This document shows positions 44,998 through 54,198 of a stretch of 64,000 bases of DNA, piece after piece. Positions within the stretch are counted from its first letter, which is position 1, and each line of letters begins with the position of its first letter. The notes under the pieces are model-generated. The model did no database searches, was not told the DNA's origin, and saw only the letters and a list, made by a program, of their open reading frames with translations. The position numbers and the translations under genes were made by a program. Origin of the DNA: Bacteroidetes bacterium HGW-Bacteroidetes-2 (GTDB lineage Bacteria > Bacteroidota > Bacteroidia > Flavobacteriales > Flavobacteriaceae); NCBI GenBank assembly GCA_002842575.1, contig PHDJ01000005.1, positions 83,034 to 147,033 on the forward strand, read 5' to 3'.

Positions 44998-45106
44998 AAT
45001 GTGAAGATTTTAATTAATTGCATTTTTTTTTTGCTAATGTAAATAAATTTTTAATGATTTCTATAAATGCAAAAAATAAAAATTAATATATTTATCTGAA
45101 AATTAT

Positions 45107-45132
45107 AAAAATACGTATGAACACGTATTTTT
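45107..45132. other. 10-bp hairpin with T-run, possible attenuator or second terminator
   Basis: AAAAATACGT and ACGTATTTTT form a perfect stem around ATGAAC. On the minus strand it lies 110 bases before the subtilase ATG and ends in a T-rich stretch. It could be a leader attenuator or part of read-through termination. Confidence 0.45.
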
Positions 45133-45280
45133 TATGCTTCTATTTATTATATATTTGCTATGATTAATTAAAACAAGCGTGCACTTTTTTTGGGTTATTT
45201 TATTGTGGGGATGATAATTTTAACTTTTTTGTGCTTTGTTTTGTTTTAATAGGTAAGTAGATAGCTTATTTATTTACTAA

Positions 45281-45316
45281 AAAAATCAGAAGCGTATCGA
45301 TACTATCGTTACGCTT
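45281..45316 (-). terminator. Terminator after the DUF885 gene
   Basis: AGCGTA/CGAT and ATCG/TACGCT nested arms immediately follow the stop codon on the minus strand. A T7 run follows. Confidence 0.7.
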
Positions 45317-45317
45317 T

Positions 45318-47144
45318 TTATTTTTGTTTTAACACAATCCATTTATTCACTTTATTTTCTAAAATGGTTAGTGGCAAAGAGCCACTGGTTAAAATTACAT
45401 CGTGAAACTCTCTTAAATCAAATGCATCTCCTAATTTTTCTTTAGCCTGTTCTCTTAACTGGATAATTTTATTCATTCCAATCTTATAAGCGGTTGCTTG
45501 TCCGGGCATTACAATATGCCTTTCTACCATTTTTATACAATCACTTTCGGCATTTGGGGTGTTCTCTTTATAGTAGTTTATTCCTTCTTGTCTTGTCCAT
45601 TTTTTACTGTGTATTCCTGTATCCACAACTAGCCGGCAAGCCCTCCAAAGTTCCATAGCTAAGCGTCCAAAATCAGAATATGGATCTGCATAAAAGCCCA
45701 TTTCTTTTGGAAAATACTCACTATAAAGTCCCCAACCTTCTACATAGGCGGTGTAATTTTTGAATTTTCTGAAATCAGGTATTCCTTCTAATTCTTGTGC
45801 TATTGCAATTTGCATATGGTGCCCCGGAATGCCTTCATGATAAGCAAGAGCTTCCATTTGATAGGTTGGCATTGCATCCATCTTATACAAATTAGCATAA
45901 TAAGTTCCTGGTCTTGACCCATCTGCTGCTGGTCTTTGATAGAATGCTTTTCCTGCACTTTTTTCTCGGAAAGATTCTACTGCTTTTACAACCATTTCTG
46001 CTTTTGGTTTCGTTAGAAAGACTTCGTCTAATTTGCCTTTCATGGTTTGAATTAAGGTGGTTGCTTCCGTTAGATATTTCTCTCTTCCTTCTTCTGTATC
46101 AGGATAATAAAATTGTTTGTCTGTTCGCATAAAAGTGTAAAAATCTTGTAAGGAGCCTTTAAAGCCAATGGTTTTGATTATCGTTTCCATTTCGCTATGA
46201 ATTCGCATAACTTCTGCTAAACCCACTTGATGAATTTCTTCTGGGGTCATCTCTGTGGTTGTAATATTTTTTAAGGCATTTGCATAATATTTATCTCCTT
46301 TCGGAAACTTCCAGGCGCCATCCTCAATAGTTGATCTCTTTTCTTGATTTTCTAAAAAATCTATAAGGCTTAGATATGCTGGTTTTACATAGTTTAATAG
46401 ATAAATATTTGCTTTACTTTTAAGCTTATTTTTGGTGTCTTTATTTAAATTTGTTTTATTTATTTTTGTGGAAAAATCATTTAATAGAGTGCTTTCATTA
46501 ATGGATTCTTTTTCAAAAGGAAGCCCTTTTAAAATGTTTTTTGAGTCCTCTAATACTTTTCCAAAAACAAATTTTGGTGTAACAATACCATTTTTTTCAC
46601 GAATTTGTAAGTTTTCAATTAACTGATTAAATAATGGTTTTATACCTTCTAATCTTGAGAGGTAGGCTTCGGCATCTTCTAAACTGTCAATTTTATGCAT
46701 GTTTATAAGAAAAGCTGGCACTTGACTATGTAAACCAAACATTTGATTTACGGGGTAATTATGAAATCTAAATTCATAATTTGCTATGGTATTTTCCATT
46801 TCTAACTTAAAAAGGTCATAGTTTAAGGAAGTGCTTTCATCTAGCAAGTCATACTCTAAAGAATCTTTAATAAAGGTTAAATAATTTTTAGCTCTTTCTA
46901 GCTCAGCAGTTTCAAACAAATGGGAAATATCATCCCATTTATCATAATTTTCTTTAGAGCCTAATTGGGTTTGAAATTCTGGTCTCAAGGACTTGTATTC
47001 CTCAAAATATGCGGCAAAGAAATCATTGGCTTTTATAGATTCTGCTTCTATTGATGCTTTAGTAAAAATTGTGTTATTTACTTCCTTTTTACATCCAATT
47101 ATAATTAGGCAAATTAAGACTAGTGGAAATACTTTGAGCTTCAT
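45318..47144 (-). CDS. DUF885 family lipoprotein, putative metallopeptidase
   Basis: The lipoprotein signal MKLKVFPLVLICLIIIGC has a lipobox Cys at 18. The family motif YHEGIPGHHMQIAIAQEL near 437 contains an HExxxxH-like zinc site, with conserved ARRLVVDTGIHSKKWTRQEGI-type sequence downstream (segment CRLVVDTGIHSKKW near 512). DUF885 members are M32-like gluzincin carboxypeptidases or related peptidases. It is probably periplasmic and acts on peptides. It lies 9 bases after the CocE-like gene, in one operon, which supports joint peptide degradation. Substrate is unknown. Confidence 0.87.
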   Translation of the reverse strand: MKLKVFPLVLICLIIIGCKKEVNNTIFTKASIEAESIKANDFFAAYFEEYKSLRPEFQTQLGSKENYDKWDDISHLFETAELERAKNYLTFIKDSLEYDLLDESTSLNYDLFKLEMENTIANYEFRFHNYPVNQMFGLHSQVPAFLINMHKIDSLEDAEAYLSRLEGIKPLFNQLIENLQIREKNGIVTPKFVFGKVLEDSKNILKGLPFEKESINESTLLNDFSTKINKTNLNKDTKNKLKSKANIYLLNYVKPAYLSLIDFLENQEKRSTIEDGAWKFPKGDKYYANALKNITTTEMTPEEIHQVGLAEVMRIHSEMETIIKTIGFKGSLQDFYTFMRTDKQFYYPDTEEGREKYLTEATTLIQTMKGKLDEVFLTKPKAEMVVKAVESFREKSAGKAFYQRPAADGSRPGTYYANLYKMDAMPTYQMEALAYHEGIPGHHMQIAIAQELEGIPDFRKFKNYTAYVEGWGLYSEYFPKEMGFYADPYSDFGRLAMELWRACRLVVDTGIHSKKWTRQEGINYYKENTPNAESDCIKMVERHIVMPGQATAYKIGMNKIIQLREQAKEKLGDAFDLREFHDVILTSGSLPLTILENKVNKWIVLKQK

Positions 47145-47153
47145 GATTATTAA

Positions 47154-49028
47154 TTATTTTCCCTCTAAAATAGTGAATTCTACTGAGGAATTGTTATATA
47201 CTTTGTGTGTTTGTTTATGAAAATCGGTTTCTTTTGCTTCAAAAATATTTGGCACGTAATTTTGTGGGTTTAAATCAATTAATGGAAACCAAGTGCTTTG
47301 CACTTGGATTTGCAATTTGTGTCCTTTTTTGATGGTATGATGCACATCTTGTAATTTTATATTTACGTTTGTTATTTTGTTTGGTTCAAATGGCTCTGGT
47401 TTTTCAAAACTATTTCTGTAGCGACCTCTCATAACTTCACTTCTTATCATCATATGGTAGTTTCCCATTTTTAAATACCCTTGTGTTTCTTCATAGTCTG
47501 GGGCATCTGCCGGAAATACATCCATAACTTTTACAACCCAATCAGCATCTGTGCCGGTGGTTGCCACTACTAATTTTGCAAGAATATCTCCGGCAAGAGT
47601 TACATCTTCATTCATTACAGTGGTTTCAAAAACCAAAACATCGGGGCGTCTTGCCGCAAACCGCTGATCATCTGTCATATATTTGCGTGGCGTAAATACC
47701 ATTTTAATGTCTTCGGAATAAGGAACGGGTTTTTTAGGGTTGCTTATAAATTCTTCTGCGGTCAAATTTTTCTCTGCTATGGCATTTAATCGTTGGTTAC
47801 TTTGCAAAAAGAATGATTTTTTAGTGGTGTTTTTTGGCGGCCAGCTTGTGTAACTATTCCATTCATTTTTACCTGTATCGTAGACATAGGCTTCAGGCAA
47901 ACCTGAATTTTTATCTCCATTTCCTTTTAAGAAATGGTGAAAGAATTTTGTTTCTATATCTTTTTGATAATTTAAGGAAATGTCCTCTCCAAAATACACA
48001 TTACCAATAGCTTGTCTTTTTTTAGCGCGAGCCCAATCGCCATGACTCCAGGGTCCAAAAACTAGTGTGTTGTAATTCTCGCTACTTTTTTCTATGTTTT
48101 TATAGGTTTCGAGTGGACCATACAAATCTTCGGCGTCAAACAATCCTCCTACAACCATTACCGCCGGTTTTATGTTTTTTAAATGCTGAATTATGCCTCG
48201 CGACTGCCAAAATTTATCATAATTTGGATGCGATTTTAGTTGTTGCCAAAACACGTTATCTTCTTTATAAAAAGCATCTAATTTGCTAAGTGGCGTGTGG
48301 TCTAAAAAAAACTGGTATTGGTCTTTTGAGCCAAGCTCCGGAAATTCATACCAAGTTTTATCTATTGGTTTTGTTTTTTCATATCCAAAAACAGCGGTGG
48401 CATTCCAATAACTTAATAAGTAAGCTCCATTATGATGAAAGTCGTCAAAATAAAAATCGCCAATAGGCGCCTGCGGACTCACTGCTTTTAATGCAGGATG
48501 GGCATCTAATAAAGAATAGGTAGCATAAAAACCGGGATACGATATTCCCCAAGTACCAACTTTTTCTGTATTATTTTTTACATTTTTAATTAACCAATCA
48601 ATTGTATCATAGGTATCACTTGCTTCATCAATTTGTTTCCCTTTTTTATTTGGAATATAAGCACGCATGTTGTCATAAACTCCTTCACTCATCCATCGCC
48701 CTCGTACATCTTGATAGACTATGATGTAACCATCTTCCATTAAAAACCGATTAGGAGAAATTTGTGAACGGTACTTGTCTTTTCCATAAGGGCTTGAGCT
48801 ATAAGGAGTTCGCTGTAACAGAATTGGGTATTTTTTTGAAGCATCTTTTGGTGAATATATAGTGGTATGCAGTTTAATGCCATCTCTCATTTCTATATAA
48901 ACTTCGCTTTTCAAGTAATTATTTTTTACATAATTTGTATCTATTGTCTCAATATTCTGTGAAACTCCTAAAAAAGAAGACAATAAAAGTGCAAAAAAAA
49001 TGGATTTTATTAGAAATGTATTTTTCAT
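47154..49028 (-). CDS. CocE/NonD-family hydrolase (S15-like)
   Basis: An exported serine hydrolase of 624 residues with a signal peptide (ends SFLGVSQ, about 24). The alpha/beta-hydrolase domain has YQDVRGRWMSEG near 110, the nucleophile elbow GTWGISYPGFYATYS near 162, an Asp in GGLFDAEDLYGP near 297, and a His in FGPWSHGDW near 330. A C-terminal jelly-roll (PepX_C) domain follows. This matches X-Pro dipeptidyl-peptidase, glutaryl-7-ACA acylase and cocaine-esterase-type proteins. It is likely an acylase or peptidase; neighbours DUF885 and DsbD suggest periplasmic peptide work. Confidence 0.9.
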   Translation of the reverse strand: MKNTFLIKSIFFALLLSSFLGVSQNIETIDTNYVKNNYLKSEVYIEMRDGIKLHTTIYSPKDASKKYPILLQRTPYSSSPYGKDKYRSQISPNRFLMEDGYIIVYQDVRGRWMSEGVYDNMRAYIPNKKGKQIDEASDTYDTIDWLIKNVKNNTEKVGTWGISYPGFYATYSLLDAHPALKAVSPQAPIGDFYFDDFHHNGAYLLSYWNATAVFGYEKTKPIDKTWYEFPELGSKDQYQFFLDHTPLSKLDAFYKEDNVFWQQLKSHPNYDKFWQSRGIIQHLKNIKPAVMVVGGLFDAEDLYGPLETYKNIEKSSENYNTLVFGPWSHGDWARAKKRQAIGNVYFGEDISLNYQKDIETKFFHHFLKGNGDKNSGLPEAYVYDTGKNEWNSYTSWPPKNTTKKSFFLQSNQRLNAIAEKNLTAEEFISNPKKPVPYSEDIKMVFTPRKYMTDDQRFAARRPDVLVFETTVMNEDVTLAGDILAKLVVATTGTDADWVVKVMDVFPADAPDYEETQGYLKMGNYHMMIRSEVMRGRYRNSFEKPEPFEPNKITNVNIKLQDVHHTIKKGHKLQIQVQSTWFPLIDLNPQNYVPNIFEAKETDFHKQTHKVYNNSSVEFTILEGK

Positions 49029-49039
49029 AAATAGTAATT

Positions 49040-51034
49040 TTATATATCGGTATTAAAAGCAGTTATTCCTTCTTGTAACCAAGTTTCATATTGAGAAACA
49101 TCTGGTGTATAACCTACCGGAATGTTTAGGTTTTTTTCATTTAAATCTATTAACACATAATAGGGCTGAGCGTTCATTTCATAATTTTTTATTTGAAAAT
49201 CGCTCCACTTATTACCTACGGTTTTAATTTTCTTTCCTGTTGTTGGGCTTATATATTGTTCACTTTCTGGCAGTGGTGTTCTTTCATCCACATAAAGTGA
49301 AATTAACACAATATCGTTTTTTAAAATATTTAAAATTTGCGGTTCTGCCCAAACGCGTTCTTCCATTTTTCTGCAATTTACACAAGCATGACCAGTAAAG
49401 TCGATTAAAATAGGTTTGTTTTTTGACTTTGCATAGGCTACACCTTTATCATAATCTATAAAGGTAAGAATATTATTTGGACCGCGTTTTGCACCTTCGG
49501 GCATTCCTTCTTTAAATTCGGTTATGGTTCCTCCACTAGAATTACCTACTCCATAAGGAGACTCGCTATAGTTCATTGGAGGTGGAAAACCGCTGATTAT
49601 TTTTAGAGGAGCTCCCCAAAGTCCAGGAACTAAATATAAAGTAAAAGTAAGAGTAACTAACCCAAAAAGCATTCTTCCCACAGAAATACTTTCGGTGGGT
49701 GAATCGTGTGGCAATTTTATTTTTCCGAATAAATATAGCGTTAGTGCTCCAAAAACGGCTATCCAAATTGCTAAAAATATTTCACGCTCTAAAAGATGGC
49801 TTTGCAAAACTAAATCTGCATTGGAGAGAAATTTGAATGCCAATGCCAATTCTAGAAATCCTAATACCACTTTTACCGTATTAAGCCATCCACCACTTTT
49901 GGGTAGCGAATTTAACCATCCTGGGAACATTGCAAACAACATAAACGGTATTGCCAATGCTAATGAAAATCCTAACATTCCAACAATGGGTGCTAATCCT
50001 CCAGTTGTTGCAGCTTCAAAAAGCAAAGCGCCAACAATAGGACCTGTGCAAGAAAAAGATACAATGGCAAGAGCCATTGCCATAAAGAAAATTCCTATTG
50101 CTCCTCCTCTACCAGATTGTTTATCTACTTTATTAGCCCAAGATTGTGGTAAAGTAATTTCAAATGCACCAAGGAAAGAAATTGCAAAAACAACAAGCAA
50201 GACAAAGAAGGCTATATTAAACCAAATGTTAGTTGATAATTCATTAAGAGCATCGGCGCCAAAAAGAAAAGTGACTAGCCAACCTAAAAACACATAAATT
50301 ACTACAATACTTACCCCATAAATGATGGCGTTTTTTATTCCTTTTGCACGTGTTTTACTTTGTTTTGTAAAGAAACTCACCGTTAAAGGAATCATTGGAA
50401 AAACACAGGGTGTTAATAAAGCGGCAAAACCGGATAGAAATGCAATAATAAAAATGGTCCATAAACTGCGTTTTTCGGTTTTTTTCTGGTCTTTTTCAAT
50501 ATTTGTGTTATCTATACTTGTAGCTCCTGTTGTTTTTGATTGTAGCGTAGATATATCCTCTGTATAGACACCCGATGGTGTTATTCCGTCTAGAAAAAGT
50601 CTGAATTCCTTTCCATCGGCTATACAACGAGCGTCATCACAAGACATATAACTAACTTCAACGTTTATAAATTTTAATTCGGGGTTATTTACTTTTACGG
50701 TTTGAACAAATTCTGCTTGGGTATTAAAATAAATAATATCCATTTCAAAAACCTCATCATAATGTGGTTTTGCAAAGGGTTCTGATGTTTTTCCTATTAA
50801 TGTGTAGCCTTCTTCATCAAAAATAAATTCTGTGGGTAATGGACCGTCACCATCGCCGGCTTCTATTTGTGAATACAAATGCCAACCAGTATCCATTAAT
50901 GCTGTAAATTTAAGTTCGTATGTATTTGCATCAATAGAATTTACTTGAACTTGCCATTTTACTGGTTCTATTACTTGAGAAGTGGCACTAAAAATAGAGA
51001 AAAAAGCAACTAAAACAAAGAGAAATTTATTCAT
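49040..51034 (-). CDS. dsbD: Thiol:disulfide interchange protein DsbD
   Basis: Carries reducing power across the inner membrane to periplasmic thioredoxin-like proteins. The order is signal peptide (about 1-19), immunoglobulin-like N-terminal alpha domain with DDARC near 135, then eight transmembrane helices with Cys in TPCVFPMIP near 212 and FSCTGPIVGA near 332, and a thioredoxin gamma domain with CVNCRKMEE near 551. All three Cys pairs or their residues are seen (the N-terminal pair as SCDDARC). At 664 residues it is slightly longer than E. coli DsbD. It overlaps tilS by 8 bases. A TlpA-like gene nearby (53479) is a plausible recipient. Confidence 0.94.
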   Translation of the reverse strand: MNKFLFVLVAFFSIFSATSQVIEPVKWQVQVNSIDANTYELKFTALMDTGWHLYSQIEAGDGDGPLPTEFIFDEEGYTLIGKTSEPFAKPHYDEVFEMDIIYFNTQAEFVQTVKVNNPELKFINVEVSYMSCDDARCIADGKEFRLFLDGITPSGVYTEDISTLQSKTTGATSIDNTNIEKDQKKTEKRSLWTIFIIAFLSGFAALLTPCVFPMIPLTVSFFTKQSKTRAKGIKNAIIYGVSIVVIYVFLGWLVTFLFGADALNELSTNIWFNIAFFVLLVVFAISFLGAFEITLPQSWANKVDKQSGRGGAIGIFFMAMALAIVSFSCTGPIVGALLFEAATTGGLAPIVGMLGFSLALAIPFMLFAMFPGWLNSLPKSGGWLNTVKVVLGFLELALAFKFLSNADLVLQSHLLEREIFLAIWIAVFGALTLYLFGKIKLPHDSPTESISVGRMLFGLVTLTFTLYLVPGLWGAPLKIISGFPPPMNYSESPYGVGNSSGGTITEFKEGMPEGAKRGPNNILTFIDYDKGVAYAKSKNKPILIDFTGHACVNCRKMEERVWAEPQILNILKNDIVLISLYVDERTPLPESEQYISPTTGKKIKTVGNKWSDFQIKNYEMNAQPYYVLIDLNEKNLNIPVGYTPDVSQYETWLQEGITAFNTDI

Positions 51035-52349
51035 TAGTATAGGATATTTTAATAATACATTTGGTGGTTGAATTTATTTTAAATCTGTCGTCAGCACGAT
51101 GTCCAACAACCCAGACTATATTTTTTTGGCTACAAAGTAACCAGACATTTTTTTTATCAAACAAAGATATCTTTTCATCTTTTAAAAATTTACTCAATTT
51201 CTTTTTTCCTTGCATTCCAAAAGGATAAAACACATCGCCATTCTTCCATTTTCTTAGCACTAGTGGAAATTGCACGGTATCTTTGTCAACAAAAACAGTG
51301 TTGTGGTCTGTTTTACTACCTTGAGCGACTTCATCAAAGGTTAAATAAATAGGTTCAGAAATACTCTTTTTGTTTTCTGAAATTAGATATTGCTCTTTGT
51401 TTGTTTTTGTGTTGAAAACATCTATTAGTTTTAAAAATAAAAACTGCCTGTCTTTAAGCAAGGTATGGGTATCTGAAAATAGTTTCTTACCAGATTGCGC
51501 ATTCAGTAAATGATATACATCGTCCCATTCTTTAAATCCGAAGGTATGTAAAAGTTGATATAACAATGCTTTTGTGTTTGGAAAAGACTTTAACTTTTCA
51601 ATATCAATTTTGTAACCACCTTTTGTTTTATGAATGGTTTTTTTATAAACTATTTCGATATAATCTTCTAGAAGGTTTTGCGCCTCTTTAAGATGATTTT
51701 GTGTATTTCTGAAATTTTGTAAGGCTTTCGGATTTGTTTCTTTTAGTTTTGGCATTACCTCTAATCGAATTTTATTTCTGAGGTATTTAGTACTTTTATT
51801 ACTACTGTCTTCTCGCCATGTAATGTTGTTTTCTTCCGCATAGTTTAAAATTTCTTCTCTGGAAAAAGGTAATAGTGGTCTAACAATTTTACCATTTACT
51901 TCGGGAATGCCTTCAAGTCCTTTTATACCAGTACCACGAAATGTATTTATTAAATATGTTTCTACATTGTCATCTAGGTGATGTGCGGTTGCTATAAAAT
52001 CAATTTTAAGTAGGTCTGATATTTCTAAAAACCAGTTATATCTTAATTCTCTTGCCGCCATTTGGATGCTTATAGCATTTTCTTTTGCATACCTTTCAGT
52101 ATCAAAAGTGTTGGTATATATTGGTACTTCCAATTTTTCAGACCATTGAACAACAAATTTTTCATCGGCGTCACTTTCCTTTCCACGAAGGGAAAAATTG
52201 CAGTGTAATAAAGTGACATTGCAGTTCATTTTATAGAATAAATGCGTAAGAACCACACTATCTATACCACCGCTGCATGCCATACAAATTTTACTTTTTA
52301 GGAGAAAGGGAAAGTTATTTTGTACATGATTTTTAAATTGTTGTACCAT
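51027..52349 (-). CDS. tilS: tRNA(Ile)-lysidine synthetase
   Basis: Modifies C34 of tRNA-Ile(CAU) to lysidine, which is essential for reading AUA codons. The N-type ATP-pyrophosphatase loop is CSGGIDSVVLTHLF near 24 (SGGxDS). LLHCNFSLRGKESDADEKFV near 48, TAHHLDDNVETYLINTFRGTG near 125 (segment AHHLDDNVETYLINTFRG) and REDSSNKSTKYLRNKIR near 178 are characteristic. The C-terminal domain includes a KxLSKFLKDEKI-type stretch. The 440 residues are typical. It sits in the NeuB-like/TilS/DsbD run. Confidence 0.95.
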   Translation of the reverse strand: MVQQFKNHVQNNFPFLLKSKICMACSGGIDSVVLTHLFYKMNCNVTLLHCNFSLRGKESDADEKFVVQWSEKLEVPIYTNTFDTERYAKENAISIQMAARELRYNWFLEISDLLKIDFIATAHHLDDNVETYLINTFRGTGIKGLEGIPEVNGKIVRPLLPFSREEILNYAEENNITWREDSSNKSTKYLRNKIRLEVMPKLKETNPKALQNFRNTQNHLKEAQNLLEDYIEIVYKKTIHKTKGGYKIDIEKLKSFPNTKALLYQLLHTFGFKEWDDVYHLLNAQSGKKLFSDTHTLLKDRQFLFLKLIDVFNTKTNKEQYLISENKKSISEPIYLTFDEVAQGSKTDHNTVFVDKDTVQFPLVLRKWKNGDVFYPFGMQGKKKLSKFLKDEKISLFDKKNVWLLCSQKNIVWVVGHRADDRFKINSTTKCIIKISYTNE

Positions 52350-52362
52350 TTTTATAGAAAAA

Positions 52363-53382
52363 TTAATCTAAAATATCCTCCGAAGTTAAGAAATCCCATC
52401 GATTCTTATTTTTATTCAACTTTTTACCTAAAACATTTTTAAATGAAAAAGCATCCATACCATAACCTTTAGGTTTTTTGGTTTCCAAATCATCAAACAC
52501 CAAAATATGTCCAGCTTGTAATGGTTTATTTACCGCTAAAGACTTTTCAAAAATATTTTTTAATTCCGCAAACTGGGTGTTATTATTTTTATGGACTGGA
52601 TTACTTAAGGCTTTTGAAATAGTTTTCACTGCTTTCACTAAGGATTTGGTTTGGGAAATTGTAATAGAAGAGGAGGCATCTGGTCCAGTTTCTTTTTTGT
52701 TTAAAATAACATGAAATTCTAAAATTTCTGCACCTAAAGCCACTGCAGCAATGCCTGTTTCTATTTTTGCAGAATGGTCTGAAAAACCAATCGGCACTTT
52801 ATATCTTTCTTTTAATTCCTTAATAACGTTTAGCCCAAAATTTTCAGGTGTTGTAGGATAACTCGTTGTGCATTGTAAAATAGAAAAATGGGTTTTGTTT
52901 TTTCTTAAAAAAGCAACGGTAGTATCTAGCTCATCATAGGAACTCATTCCGCTAGAAAGGATAATGGGTTTTTTAGTGGTCACTATTTTTTGAAGCAATA
53001 AGAGGTTATTAACCTCTCCAGAGCCTATTTTATATCGCTTTACCCCTATTTTTTCTAAAATATCTACAGCAGCATTACTAAATGGGGAAGCCATAAATTC
53101 TAAGCCAACATCTACACAATGTTTTTTTAGTTCTTTCCATTGCTCTAAACTAAACTCCATGCGTTTCCAATAGTCAAAACGTGTTTTGTCTTGGGTTTGC
53201 ATTGCTATGCGAAAGGGTTCATAAATACTACTTTCCGCTTCTGAAATATGGATTTGAAATTTAATGGCGTTCACTCCAGTAGTCGCTATTGCATCTATAT
53301 AGTTATGTGCTTTTTCTATACTTCCACCGTGTGCTTGCGCTATTTCGGCAATAAGAAATGGAACGTTATAATGTTTTGCCAT
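52363..53382 (-). CDS. N-acetylneuraminate synthase-family protein (NeuB-like)
   Basis: Condenses PEP with an N-acyl-hexosamine to make a nonulosonic acid such as sialic, legionaminic or pseudaminic acid. The TIM barrel starts VPFLIAEIAQAHGGSIEKA and contains AIKFQIHISEAES near 42, SSGMSSYDELD near 150, TSYPTTPENFGLNVI near 178 and GFSDHSAKIETGIAAVALGA near 204. A C-terminal SAF domain is present (NKPLQAGHILVFDDL). The frame could start 24 codons earlier, but a TATATTTG promoter lies inside that extension, so ATG 53382 is preferred. No neuA or other pathway genes are in the window, so the exact product is unknown. Confidence 0.85.
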   Translation of the reverse strand: MAKHYNVPFLIAEIAQAHGGSIEKAHNYIDAIATTGVNAIKFQIHISEAESSIYEPFRIAMQTQDKTRFDYWKRMEFSLEQWKELKKHCVDVGLEFMASPFSNAAVDILEKIGVKRYKIGSGEVNNLLLLQKIVTTKKPIILSSGMSSYDELDTTVAFLRKNKTHFSILQCTTSYPTTPENFGLNVIKELKERYKVPIGFSDHSAKIETGIAAVALGAEILEFHVILNKKETGPDASSSITISQTKSLVKAVKTISKALSNPVHKNNNTQFAELKNIFEKSLAVNKPLQAGHILVFDDLETKKPKGYGMDAFSFKNVLGKKLNKNKNRWDFLTSEDILD

Positions 53383-53405
53383 TCTTGTACTTGGATTTAA
53401 TACTT

Positions 53406-53413
53406 CAAATATA
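53406..53413 (-). promoter_or_regulatory. -7 element TATATTTG for the NeuB-like/TilS/DsbD operon
   Basis: Plus-strand CAAATATA is an exact match 24 bases upstream of the preferred ATG. It lies within the longest open frame, so it decides the start choice. Confidence 0.55.
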
Positions 53414-53478
53414 GTTAAATTGGTTAGGCATTTTTTAACCTTATTTAACCACATAAACTAAAAGACAGCTAGTTTATT

Positions 53479-54039
53479 TTAATTGTTTAGAAGTTTGTCT
53501 ATTATTTTTCTGGTTTTACTGCTATTCCAGTCTGCAGCTCCTTTCTTGTCAATTACAATTTCGCCTGAATTGGATAAAATATAGGTAGTAGGAAGTGTAT
53601 TAGAGTTAAGTAGTTCGGGTGCAGCCTCAAGTGCTTGGTGTATTGGAAAGGTGTAGTTATTTTTTTGCATAAAACGATGAAGAGTTTCTTCTTTTTCATT
53701 AGAAACAAAATAAAAATTTACCTTATCGCCATAGTCGTCATATAGTTTTTGAAGGGAAGGCATTTCAGCAATACACGGTGGGCACCAGGTTGCCCAAAGA
53801 TTTATCAAAACCACTTTGTTTTTAGATTCGCTAAGATTGCTCTCTTCTCCATTTAATTTTTTTAATTGCCAATTGTATTCTTGGAGTTGCTCGCGTTTTT
53901 CTTCGGCAATGGTAGAAGGACTAAATGAAATTAAACGTTGTACAAATACTTGTATGGGCATTCGTGTTTGCGGAATAAGCATCAAAAGAATAACTACTGC
54001 AAAAAGGATGTTTGAAAGATTTTTTTTTATAAAATTCAT
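53479..54039 (-). CDS. TlpA-like thioredoxin-family protein
   Basis: A membrane-anchored periplasmic thioredoxin of 186 residues. One N-terminal helix (about 8-28) is followed by the redox motif ATWCPPCIAEMPSLQKLY near 87 (WCPPC) and a cis-Pro strand (NTLPTTYIL near 150). It belongs to the AhpC/TSA-Redoxin TlpA/ResA class used in cytochrome c maturation and periplasmic reduction. The DsbD gene about 3 kb away on the same strand is a likely electron donor (inference). It has its own TATTTTTG element. Confidence 0.88.
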   Translation of the reverse strand: MNFIKKNLSNILFAVVILLMLIPQTRMPIQVFVQRLISFSPSTIAEEKREQLQEYNWQLKKLNGEESNLSESKNKVVLINLWATWCPPCIAEMPSLQKLYDDYGDKVNFYFVSNEKEETLHRFMQKNNYTFPIHQALEAAPELLNSNTLPTTYILSNSGEIVIDKKGAADWNSSKTRKIIDKLLNN

Positions 54040-54056
54040 TTTAGTTATTTGTGTTT

Positions 54057-54064
54057 ACAAAAAT
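54057..54064 (-). promoter_or_regulatory. -7 element TATTTTTG for the TlpA-like gene
   Basis: Plus-strand CAAAAATA is an exact match, 18 bases upstream of the ATG. Confidence 0.45.
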
Positions 54065-54198
54065 AGCAGTTTACAGAGATTTACCTTATAAAGTAAAGTT
54101 AAAAATACTGGTAAAAACGAGTAGAAGAAATATTTCCTTTTTAGTATTAAGATTTTTGTTTCAAATTATTTTTCTAACCTTTATTAAGTTGAGTTGTT

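Larger units (their letters stand above)
44998..45317. other. Intergenic region of 320 bp upstream of the subtilase gene
   Basis: No open frame is credible here. The region is strongly AT-rich and includes a T/G-rich, C-poor plus-strand stretch at about 45185-45250. It contains a hairpin at 45107-45132 and the terminator of the DUF885 gene at 45281-45316. No exact TAnnTTTG element was found for the subtilase gene. Confidence 0.5.

Noticed and set aside
49695..50297. Plus-strand open frame of 200 codons
   Set aside because: It lies entirely inside dsbD on the other strand, whose transmembrane helices and Cys motifs are clear; length is due to biased codons.
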